Shown here: positions 57,483 to 64,000 of the stretch, one piece after another
Position numbering within the stretch: position 1 is the stretch's first letter
Layout of the letters: the number at the start of each line of letters is the position of its first letter
Assembly: GCA_017619655.1 (NCBI GenBank)
Contig: JAFZRV010000001.1
Span: 248,001-312,000 of the forward strand
Source: Bacteroidales bacterium
GTDB taxonomy: Bacteria; Bacteroidota; Bacteroidia; Bacteroidales; UBA932
Direction of reading: 5' to 3'
DNA length: 64,000 nt
Position numbers and translations under genes: made by a program
The notes under the pieces: model-generated
What the model was told of the DNA's origin: nothing
The model's input: the letters and a program-made list of their open reading frames with translations, nothing else
The model's database searches: none

Positions 57483-59408
57483 ATGACACTCTTTCTCACC
57501 GGAAGTCCCACCCGTTACGGAGAAGACCATTTTACGGAAGACAACGGCTTCCTGGCGGCCGTGAAAGCCGCCTTGCAGGAAGTGACCGGCGGCCGGCGCG
57601 CACCGCGCGTGCTGCTGGTCAGCGCCGCTCCCGACGACCGCGGCTTCACCCGTTCCGTGAAGAAAGGCATGAGCGACTGCATCCACAAATCCGGCATCCG
57701 GACCGGCACCATCACGATGCTCGAGCGCAGCAACGCGCACCGCGCCGCCGAACTGGTGGCGAAGGCCGACTGGGTGGTGATGTGCGGCGGGCATACGCCC
57801 ACGCAGAACCGCTTCATCCATGAGATCGGCCTGCGGGAACTCCTGAAAGATTTCCGCGGAGTCGTGATGGGCTGCAGCGCCGGCTCCATGAACTGTGCCG
57901 ACAATGTCTACGCCCACCCCGAACTTCCCGGCGAAGTGACCAGCCCGACCTATCAGCGCTGGCTGAGCGGCCTCGGGCTGACCGACCTGAACCTGATCCC
58001 GCACCTCGAACAGGTGCGCCATTTCCAGGTCGACGGGAAACGCCTGCTGGAAGACGTGGCCTTTCCCGACAGCCTGGGCCGCCGTTTCTATACCTTCCCT
58101 GACGGCGGCTACATCCGGGTCAAGGACGGCCGCAGCGTCCTCCATGGCGAAGCCTGGGAGATTTCCGGCGGCGGCATGCGCCGCATCTGTGACGAAAACA
58201 AATCCTATTCATTCATGAACCTGATTTTCATTTCCCCCCATTTTCCGCAGACCTACTGGCACTTCTGCGCCGGCGCCAAGCAAAACGGCATCAACGTGCT
58301 GGGCATCGCGGACACCAACTACGAAAACCTCCCGTGGGAGCTTCGCCAGAACCTCACGGACTATTATAAAGTCAACAACCTGGAAGACTACGGCGAGATG
58401 TACCGCGCCGTGGCCTGGTTCGCCCACAAGTACGGCAAGATCGACTGGATCGAGTCGAACAACGAATACTGGCTGGAACAGGACGCCCGCCTGCGGACCG
58501 ACTTCAACATCACGAGCGGCATCCACAGCGACCGTATCGCCGCCATCCGCAACAAGTCCGAGATGAAGAAATACTATGCGCTCGGCGGCATCCCGACGGC
58601 CCGGCAGGTCAAGGGCGCCGAGGGCAAGGACGCCATCCGCGCCTTCGTCCGGAAGACCGGCTACCCGGTCATCGCCAAGCCCGACAGCGGCATGGGCGCC
58701 TCCGGCACTTTCAAACTGCAGAGCGACGCCGAGCTGGAAGCCTGGCTCGAGAACCATCCGAACTTCGGCCACTTCGTGGTAGAGGAATTCATCACGGGCC
58801 TGCTCGTGAGCTACGACGCCATCTACAACTCGCAGCTGGAGCCGGTCTTCGAGAACAACTCCGTGTTCCCCACGCCCATCATGGACATCGTGCACGGCAA
58901 CCTGGACACCTGCTACTGGGTCAACAAGACGGTGCCGGCGAAACTGGCCGCCATCGGCCGCCGGACGGTCAAGGCCTTCGACACGCCGGGCCGTTTCGTG
59001 CACCTGGAGTTCTTCCAGCTCGACCGCGACCGCGAAGGGCTGGGCAAGAAAGGGGACTATGTGGGCCTGGAGGTGAACATGCGCCCGCCGGGCGGCTACA
59101 CCCCCGACATGATGAACTACGCCCACTCGACCGACGTGTTCCAGATCTGGGCCGACATGGTGGCTTTCGACGAGCGCCGCAAGCCGGAAGGGACGTCGTT
59201 CTACTGTGCGTACGGTTCCCGCCGGGATGGTGTGGCGTATGCGCACAGCCATGAGGAAGTCATGGAGAAGTACGGTGCGGCGATCTGTTTCCAGGGGCGC
59301 GTGCCCGACGCCCTGTCGGACGATTTGGGCAACCACTGTTACATCACGCGTTTCGCCAACAAGAAGGACATCGATCCCTTCTTCCGCTACGTCACCGAAA
59401 GGAAATAA
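57483..59408 (+). CDS. Fusion of an S51 (dipeptidase E-like) peptidase and an ATP-grasp ligase
   Basis: 641 residues in one uninterrupted frame. Residues 1-240 are an S51-type serine peptidase: a nucleophile elbow VMGCSAGSMN (Ser 132), 'VVMCGGHTPTQ' and a likely catalytic His in 'NLIPHLEQ', ending with 'FYTFPDGGYIRV'. From M245 ('MNLIFISPHFPQ') to the end is a complete ATP-grasp protein: 'IESNNEYWLEQDARLR', 'GYPVIAKPDSGMGASG', 'FVVEEFITG' and 'GLEVNMRPPGGYTPDM' (metal/ATP residues). Each half looks like a full-length stand-alone protein; the ATG at 58215 could still start a separate ligase. The fusion would pair a peptide or amide ligase with a peptidase. The substrate is unknown. Confidence 0.87.
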   Translation: MTLFLTGSPTRYGEDHFTEDNGFLAAVKAALQEVTGGRRAPRVLLVSAAPDDRGFTRSVKKGMSDCIHKSGIRTGTITMLERSNAHRAAELVAKADWVVMCGGHTPTQNRFIHEIGLRELLKDFRGVVMGCSAGSMNCADNVYAHPELPGEVTSPTYQRWLSGLGLTDLNLIPHLEQVRHFQVDGKRLLEDVAFPDSLGRRFYTFPDGGYIRVKDGRSVLHGEAWEISGGGMRRICDENKSYSFMNLIFISPHFPQTYWHFCAGAKQNGINVLGIADTNYENLPWELRQNLTDYYKVNNLEDYGEMYRAVAWFAHKYGKIDWIESNNEYWLEQDARLRTDFNITSGIHSDRIAAIRNKSEMKKYYALGGIPTARQVKGAEGKDAIRAFVRKTGYPVIAKPDSGMGASGTFKLQSDAELEAWLENHPNFGHFVVEEFITGLLVSYDAIYNSQLEPVFENNSVFPTPIMDIVHGNLDTCYWVNKTVPAKLAAIGRRTVKAFDTPGRFVHLEFFQLDRDREGLGKKGDYVGLEVNMRPPGGYTPDMMNYAHSTDVFQIWADMVAFDERRKPEGTSFYCAYGSRRDGVAYAHSHEEVMEKYGAAICFQGRVPDALSDDLGNHCYITRFANKKDIDPFFRYVTERK

Positions 59409-59409
59409 G

Positions 59410-59486
59410 CTCCGCTGAGCTCTGGTGTCCGTCTTGCTCCCGAAAAAAGGTCGCTTCACCGGACACCACCCGCTCTGCTACGCTTA
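59410..59486. repeat. Palindromic dispersed repeat F, short copy
   Basis: TGGTGTCCG (within 59422-59431) pairs with CGGACACCA (59460-59468) around TCTTGCTCCC...TTCAC. Its outer blocks match the ends of the longer copy at 13529-13728. The stem sequence differs from that copy in a way that keeps pairing (GTGTCC/GGACAC here, GTTT/AAAC there). It fills the gap between the fusion gene and the convergent hydratase gene. Confidence 0.6.
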
Positions 59487-59500
59487 TTTCTCTAGTTTCT

Positions 59501-60301
59501 CTAGTCGTCGAGGTCGGAGGCTTTGCCCTTGTATTCGGGCGAACGCTTCTCGAGGAACGAGCGGATGCCTTCCAGATAGTCACCACCCTGGTAAACCTTC
59601 GTGCGGTAGGCATTGATGCGCTCGAACGTTTCGGACGGCATCACGTTGGCCGCCTTGCTCAAGGCGCGGAACTGGCGCTTGATGGCGCTGATGCTCATCA
59701 CGCTGTTGCGCCGCAGCGGAGCCAGGAACTGCTTCTCCAGGAGCTCGTCCAGCTCCTCGGGCTTGGCGATGCGGTTGATCAGGCCGACGTTCAAGGCGTC
59801 CTGTGCGGTGATGGGCTGCGCCAGGAAGAACATCTCGCGGGCCTTGTTGATGCCCAGCTGATTGATGAAATGCATGATGCCCGACGCATTGTACGGGATG
59901 CCGATCTTGGCCGGTGTGATGGCGAAGGTGGCGTTGTCGGTGCTCACGATCATGTCGCAGGAAAGGCAGAGGTCGCAGGCACCGCCCCAGACCGTCCCTT
60001 CCACGCAGGCAATCACCGGAATGGGCACGTCCTGAACGCTGCGGAGCAACCGCTCCATGGGGACGTTGTAGGCCAGCGGGTCTTCTCCGTCCTGCGGCAG
60101 TTCCCGGATGTCGTGGCCGGCGCTCCAGACGCCCTTGTTGCACTGGGCCTTGAGCACGATGCCCACGCATTCTTCGCGATAGGCCTGGTTGACGGCGTCG
60201 GTCAGTTCCTGGCACATCTCGGTGCTCAGGCAGTTGAAATGGTCTGCGTTCTGCATCTCGACGAAGCAGATGCGGTCTTGGATGGTGCTGTTTACTAACA
60301 T
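59501..60301 (-). CDS. Enoyl-CoA hydratase/isomerase family protein, methylmalonyl-CoA decarboxylase-like
   Basis: 266 residues of the crotonase fold. Among crotonases it most resembles E. coli ScpB (YgfG), methylmalonyl-CoA decarboxylase: WSAGHDIRELP (59-69; oxyanion Ala/Gly and His 63), GTVWGGACDL (102-111), 'TPAKIGIPYNASGI' (Tyr 137) and 'FLEKRSPEYKG' near the end have direct counterparts. It would decarboxylate methylmalonyl-CoA to propionyl-CoA. No mutase or CoA-transferase gene is nearby, so the pathway is not shown. It overlaps the preceding small Cys-rich protein gene by 7 bp. A plain enoyl-CoA hydratase function remains possible. Confidence 0.85.
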   Translation of the reverse strand: MLVNSTIQDRICFVEMQNADHFNCLSTEMCQELTDAVNQAYREECVGIVLKAQCNKGVWSAGHDIRELPQDGEDPLAYNVPMERLLRSVQDVPIPVIACVEGTVWGGACDLCLSCDMIVSTDNATFAITPAKIGIPYNASGIMHFINQLGINKAREMFFLAQPITAQDALNVGLINRIAKPEELDELLEKQFLAPLRRNSVMSISAIKRQFRALSKAANVMPSETFERINAYRTKVYQGGDYLEGIRSFLEKRSPEYKGKASDLDD

Positions 60302-60576
60302 GATGCTTGATCTTTAAATGCTCCGAAAGCACAGCCGTCACAGCCGCTTTCCGGACAGGTATCGGGCCGCAGTCCTTGGGCTGCGGCCCGGGGATTACGC
60401 TTTTTCCACAATCGCAGTTCTTCCTCCTTGGCACAGATGATACCCTGCTTGCGCAGCGCCTTGTTGTGCGAAATCTCGCCGTCCGGGAACTTGCCGTCTT
60501 TCTTTACCAGGATGGTGACGGCCAGGCCGGCGACGCCGATCGCCAGCAGCAGGATGGCCAGGAGGATCACTTTCAT
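60295..60576 (-). CDS. Small membrane-anchored Cys-rich protein (NqrM-like, tentative)
   Basis: 93 residues: an N-terminal membrane helix (about 2-24) and a short cytoplasmic or periplasmic tail with 'FPDGEISHNKALRKQGIICA' and a Cys cluster (C74-x4-C79-x2-C82, plus C48 and the terminal C93). The single helix plus conserved Cys resembles NqrM, which matures the Na-translocating NADH:quinone reductase, but the similarity is weak and no nqr genes are in the window. It lies 5 bp after nadE and overlaps the hydratase start, so it is translated as part of the engB-prs-nadE run. Confidence 0.75.
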   Translation of the reverse strand: MKVILLAILLLAIGVAGLAVTILVKKDGKFPDGEISHNKALRKQGIICAKEEELRLWKKRNPRAAAQGLRPDTCPESGCDGCAFGAFKDQASC

Positions 60577-60581
60577 CGTAC

Positions 60582-61427
60582 TCAGATCTGCTTGAAAGGA
60601 GGTACGATCGGATGGCTGCCCACGGTCAGCACGGGCGGGATCTGCATCGCCTTGAAGGCGGCGCCGCGCTTGAGGCGGACGATACGCTCCACCAGGGCGG
60701 CGTCGGTGCTGCGGGCCACGACGTCTTCGGGCTTCAGCTCCTCTTCGCAAAGGGCGTGCAGCACCGGGTCGAGGTCTTCGTAAGCCGGCAGCGAGTCGGT
60801 GTCCTTCTGGTTCGGACGCAACTCGGCCGAGGGCGCCTTCGTCAGGATCGCCTGCGGGATCATTTCTTTCCCGTGGAGGCGGTTCACGTAGTGCGACAGC
60901 TCGTAGACCTGGACCTTGTAGAGGTCGGCGATCACCATGATCGCACCGCAGAGGTCGCCGTAGAGCGTGCCGTAGCCCGTGAAGAGTTCGCTCTTGTTCG
61001 AGGTGTTGAGCAGCAGCGCGTCGAAGCGGTTCGACCAGGTCATCAGGATGGCGCCGCGGAGGCGGGCCTGCAGGTTCTCCTGCGCCACGCTCCACTGCCC
61101 GTCCGTGAAGAAGGACGCCATGGACGCCATGGCCTGCTCGTAAATGGGCGCGATGGGGACGATGTCGTAGCGGATGCCCAGGTTCTTGGCCAGGGCCACG
61201 GAGTCCGCGACGGAACCTTCGGAAGAAAAGCTCGAGGGCATCAGGATGCCGTGGACATTCTCCGCGCCGAGGGCATCGACGGCCAGGGCGGCCACGATTG
61301 CGGAATCGATGCCGCCCGAGAGCCCGATCACGGCCTTCGTCTTGCCGGCGCCCGCGAAATAGCCGCGGATCTTGCTGACGAGGCGCTCGTGGACGCTCGC
61401 GATATCGATGTGGGGTTCGAGGATCAT
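60582..61427 (-). CDS. nadE: NAD(+) synthase, ammonia-dependent type
   Basis: Amidates nicotinic acid adenine dinucleotide to NAD. 281 residues with the PP-loop SGGIDS (37-42) in 'IGLSGGIDSAIVAALAV', 'ENLQARLRGAILM', 'LNTSNKSELFTGYGTLYGD' and 'KAPSAELRPNQKDTDSLP'. The N-terminal glutaminase domain of larger NadE proteins is missing, so it uses ammonia or a separate amidotransferase. 2 bp after prs. Confidence 0.96.
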   Translation of the reverse strand: MILEPHIDIASVHERLVSKIRGYFAGAGKTKAVIGLSGGIDSAIVAALAVDALGAENVHGILMPSSFSSEGSVADSVALAKNLGIRYDIVPIAPIYEQAMASMASFFTDGQWSVAQENLQARLRGAILMTWSNRFDALLLNTSNKSELFTGYGTLYGDLCGAIMVIADLYKVQVYELSHYVNRLHGKEMIPQAILTKAPSAELRPNQKDTDSLPAYEDLDPVLHALCEEELKPEDVVARSTDAALVERIVRLKRGAAFKAMQIPPVLTVGSHPIVPPFKQI

Positions 61428-61429
61428 GG

Positions 61430-62380
61430 CTAGCAGCGGATGAACAGGTCGCTGACCGGCTCGTTGTGGTAGATGCGGTCGATGACGTCGGCGAAGGTGC
61501 CGGTCATGGACAAGACGGTGAATTTATGGTTGTCCTTGTCGGTCTTGAGCGGAATCGTGTCGGCGACGAGGAATTCCTGGATGGGGGAGGCGTTGATGCG
61601 GTCGTAGGCCGGACCCGAGAGGATCGGGTGCGTACAGACGGCCCGGACGCTCAGGGCGCCGCGTTCCATGAGCACCTCGGCGCACTTGGTGATGGTGCCG
61701 GCGGTGTCGACCATGTCGTCTACGATCACGACGTTGCGGCCCTCGATCTCACCGATGGCGGTCATGCTGCCGATGACGTTGGCCTTCGAGCGGTCCTTGT
61801 GGCAGATGATCAGCGGGGCGTTCAGATGCTTGGCATAGACGTTGGCCTTCTTGGCGCCGCCCATGTCGGGAGAAGCGATCGACAGGTTCTCCAGATTCAT
61901 GGCCTGGATATAGGGAATGAAGATGGAGCTGGCCCAAAGGTGGTCGACGGGAATGTCGAAGAAGCCCTGGATCTGGGCGGCGTGCAGTTCGCAGGTCATC
62001 ACGCGGTCGCAGCCGGCGGCCGTCAGCATGTTGGCCACGAGCTTGGAGGCGATGGAGACGCGGGGACGGTCCTTGCGGTCCTGGCGGGCCCAGCCGAAAT
62101 ACGGGATGACGGCGATCACCTTGTACGCGGAGGCGCGGCGGGCGGCGTCGATCATCAGCAGGAGTTCGAAGAGGTTGTCGGCCGGCGGATTGGTGCTCTG
62201 GACGATGAACACGGCGGAACCGCGGACGCTTTCCGTGAATTGCGGCTGGAACTCCCCGTCACTGAAGACGGTCAGCTCGGAATCGCCGAGTTTCGTGTTG
62301 AGTTTCTGCGCGATCTGCTCTGCGAAGGTGTGGGAACCGCGGCAGGCGAAAATCTTCAGTTTGTGATCGTATTCTTGCAT
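61430..62380 (-). CDS. prs: Ribose-phosphate pyrophosphokinase
   Basis: Makes PRPP from ribose 5-phosphate and ATP. 316 residues from ATG 62380. Motifs are 'FSDGEFQPQFTESVRG', 'YFGWARQDRKDRPRVSIASK' and the PRPP-binding 'VVIVDDMVDTAGTI'. The flexible-loop 'CHKDRSK' is present. PRPP is also the precursor of NAD via quinolinate, which fits its place directly before nadE. The gene follows engB with a 23-bp gap. Confidence 0.97.
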   Translation of the reverse strand: MQEYDHKLKIFACRGSHTFAEQIAQKLNTKLGDSELTVFSDGEFQPQFTESVRGSAVFIVQSTNPPADNLFELLLMIDAARRASAYKVIAVIPYFGWARQDRKDRPRVSIASKLVANMLTAAGCDRVMTCELHAAQIQGFFDIPVDHLWASSIFIPYIQAMNLENLSIASPDMGGAKKANVYAKHLNAPLIICHKDRSKANVIGSMTAIGEIEGRNVVIVDDMVDTAGTITKCAEVLMERGALSVRAVCTHPILSGPAYDRINASPIQEFLVADTIPLKTDKDNHKFTVLSMTGTFADVIDRIYHNEPVSDLFIRC

Positions 62381-62403
62381 GGAAGTATGTATATAATAAA
62401 TAG

Positions 62404-63000
62404 TTATAGTTGTCCGAGGATGGATTCGATGTATTGCAGGATCTCTTCGGTGCCCTGCCCGGTCTCGGCGGAACTGCAGAAGGTGGGCGGGAGCTCTTCC
62501 CAGGTCTCGCGCAGGATCTCGGCGTTGTGCTCCACCTGCGCCTTGAGCGCGTTCACGCCGAGCTTGTCGCATTTGGTGTAGATCAGGGCGAAGGGGATGC
62601 CCTCCGCGCCGAGTTCGGTGATGAAGTCGTGGTCGATCTGCTGGAGTTCGTGCCGCGCGTCGAGCAGGACGAAGAGCAGCACCATCTCCTCGCTGTGGAG
62701 GATGTAGTCGCTGATGATCTCCTGGAGTTTCTCGCGGCCCTTCTTGCCCATGCGCGCATAGCCATAGCCGGGCAGGTCCACGAGGTACCAGGCATCGTTG
62801 ATCAGGAAATGGTTGACAAGCTGGGTTTTGCCGGGGGTGGAAGAGGTGTGCGCCAGGCCGTTGACCTCGCAGAGACGGTTGATCAGCGACGATTTTCCCA
62901 CGTTGCTCCGTCCGATGAAAGCGAATTCCGGATGACGGATTTTCGGCTTCTGGTCCGTGCGCTGGCTGCTTCCGGCAAAGAGGGCCTGCTTGATGATCAT
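62404..63000 (-). CDS. engB: Ribosome biogenesis GTP-binding protein EngB (YihA/YsxC)
   Basis: 198 residues. G1 GRSNVGKSS (30-38), G2/G3 'TSSTPGKTQLVNHF' and 'VDLPGYGYARM', G4 'TKCDKLG'. The family acts in late large-subunit assembly. ATG 63000 is preferred over 63024, because the latter overlaps the minus-strand -7 box TACTTTTG (63029-63022). Confidence 0.96.
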   Translation of the reverse strand: MIIKQALFAGSSQRTDQKPKIRHPEFAFIGRSNVGKSSLINRLCEVNGLAHTSSTPGKTQLVNHFLINDAWYLVDLPGYGYARMGKKGREKLQEIISDYILHSEEMVLLFVLLDARHELQQIDHDFITELGAEGIPFALIYTKCDKLGVNALKAQVEHNAEILRETWEELPPTFCSSAETGQGTEEILQYIESILGQL

Positions 63001-63021
63001 GGATGCGGAGAATTGGTTATG

Positions 63022-63059
63022 CAAAAGTACAAAAAAATCGGGATAATTGTGTATATTTG
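63022..63059. promoter_or_regulatory. Divergent promoters of engB and xseA
   Basis: Minus-strand TACTTTTG (63029-63022) is 21 bp before the engB ATG. Plus-strand TATATTTG (63052-63059) is 6 bp before the xseA ATG, so xseA is probably leaderless. The two boxes are 22 bp apart. Confidence 0.55.
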
Positions 63060-63065
63060 TAGGAA

Positions 63066-64000
63066 ATGGCGGAGAAGGATTCCATCGGTCTGCTGGCCCT
63101 GCAGGAGCAGGTGAAAAACGCGCTCGACGCGCAGTTTTCTGGCATGGTCTGGCTGCGGGCGGAAATCAGTGAACTGAAGCAGCATCCGTCCGGACACTGC
63201 TACCTCACGCTGGTGGAAAAGGACCCGGCTTCCAATGCGCTGCTGGCCAAGGCGTCCGCGGTGGTCTGGGCCTCTTCCTGGCGGATGATCCGCCCGTTTT
63301 TCGAGGCGCAGACGGGGCGCTCGCTGGCACCGGGCATGCAGGTGCTGGTCCGGGTGCAGGTGAGCTACTCGGCGCTCTACGGCCTCTCGCTGACAGTCTA
63401 CGACATCGACCCCTCTTTCACGGTGGGGGAACTGGAACTGGCCCGGCAGCGGACGCTGGCCCGGCTCGAGGCCGAGGGTATGTTCGGGATGAACGCCCTG
63501 CTCGAGCTTCCGCCGCTGCCCCGGCGCCTGGCGGTGATCACGAGCGAGACGGCGGCGGGCTGGCGCGATTTCCGGCGGCAGCTCTCCGGCAATGAATACG
63601 GCTTCCGCTTCCAGCTGCGGTTGTTCCCGGCCCTGATGCAGGGCGACGCGGCGCCGGCGAGCATCATCGCGGCGCTCGACGCCGTGGCGGCGGAGGAAGA
63701 CGCCTTCGACGCCGTTCTCATCCTGCGGGGCGGCGGGGGCGCCATGGACCTGGTGTGTTTCGACGACTACGAACTGGCCGTCAATGTGGCGCAGTTCCCC
63801 CTGCCGGTGCTGACCGCCATCGGGCACGACCACGACTACCACATCATCGACCGGGTGGCGCACACCCAGCTCAAGACGCCGACGGCGCTGGCCGACTGGC
63901 TGATCGACCGCTTCGCGGCGGAGGCCTGGCGGCTCGACACCCTCCTGCAGCGGCTCCACCTGGCCGTCCGGACCCATGCCCTGGCACGGACCGCTGCGCT
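63066..64000 (+). CDS. xseA: Exodeoxyribonuclease VII large subunit, 5' part
   Basis: The frame runs open from ATG 63066 to the window end (311 codons). An N-terminal OB-fold (about 1-95; 'FSGMVWLRAEISELKQHPSG') is followed by 'LPRRLAVITSETAAGWRDF' and the catalytic region 'LILRGGGGAMDLVCFDDYEL' and 'AIGHDHDYHIIDRVAHTQLK', typical of XseA. The C-terminal coiled coil lies outside the window. ExoVII digests single-stranded DNA with the small subunit XseB, whose gene is expected downstream. The N terminus starts near MAEKDSIGLLALQEQVKNAL, slightly longer than usual. Confidence 0.95.
   Translation, partial: MAEKDSIGLLALQEQVKNALDAQFSGMVWLRAEISELKQHPSGHCYLTLVEKDPASNALLAKASAVVWASSWRMIRPFFEAQTGRSLAPGMQVLVRVQVSYSALYGLSLTVYDIDPSFTVGELELARQRTLARLEAEGMFGMNALLELPPLPRRLAVITSETAAGWRDFRRQLSGNEYGFRFQLRLFPALMQGDAAPASIIAALDAVAAEEDAFDAVLILRGGGGAMDLVCFDDYELAVNVAQFPLPVLTAIGHDHDYHIIDRVAHTQLKTPTALADWLIDRFAAEAWRLDTLLQRLHLAVRTHALARTAA

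Overview
The window is a continuous piece of a moderately high-GC Bacteroidota (Bacteroidales-type) chromosome, probably from an uncultured gut or rumen lineage. The support is the recurrent -7 promoter box TAnnTTTG, genes that mostly lack Shine-Dalgarno sites, SusC-like outer-membrane architecture, lipoprotein signals, DUF5723-type barrel proteins, a two-ExbD Ton motor operon and the order of the division/cell-wall (dcw) cluster. The genus cannot be fixed from sequence alone. No rRNA, CRISPR array, prophage or classical insertion sequence is visible.

Layout. 1-13.5 kb, plus strand: the end of an S41 protease, queA, dprA, a TatD nuclease, type I asparaginase, the exbB-membrane protein-exbD-exbD Ton motor operon, an alkaline phosphatase lipoprotein, a GHL10 glycosidase, asnS, udk, a TonB-like protein and a BASS-family transporter. 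13.5-25.5 kb, accessory region: a 0.5-kb stretch of palindromic repeats, a RAYT-like Y1 transposase-family gene, two BlaI/M56-peptidase sensor modules, an esterase-like protein, a TPR protein, and a lipoprotein/DUF5723/PLD cluster. 25.5-28.9 kb, minus strand: an alpha/beta hydrolase, a GH20-like lipoprotein and a Gfo/Idh/MocA oxidoreductase. 28.9-33.7 kb: an orphan radical-SAM-type lipoprotein, a large outer-membrane beta-barrel protein, tRNA-Ala and a CPBP protease. 33.9-52.5 kb, minus strand: nitroreductase, truB, rpiB and gltX downstream of a complete dcw cluster (mraZ-rsmH-ftsL-ftsI-murE-mraY-murD-ftsW-murG-murC-ftsQ-ftsA-ftsZ). 52.5-64 kb: dnaX-lptB, M16 peptidase, O-methyltransferase, mscL, an S51-peptidase/ATP-grasp fusion, the minus operon engB-prs-nadE-small Cys protein-enoyl-CoA hydratase family, and the start of xseA.

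The most unusual content is in three places. First, there are four copies of a two-hairpin palindromic element (about 13.8, 17.5, 29.5 and 33.8 kb). Their unpaired loop sequences are conserved while their stems differ compensatorily. They occur as two inverted pairs, and one pair brackets the RAYT-like gene together with a BlaI/M56 module. Second, the M56 (BlaR1-like) sensor of that module continues into a TonB-C-like domain and then two segments that closely resemble the periplasmic domains of the two ExbD proteins encoded 10 kb upstream. This suggests a sensor that mimics, or listens to, the Ton motor. Third, an S51 serine peptidase is fused in frame to an ATP-grasp ligase. Smaller points are an 18-bp hairpin that buries the dprA start codon, and several promoters so close to their start codons that the transcripts should be leaderless.
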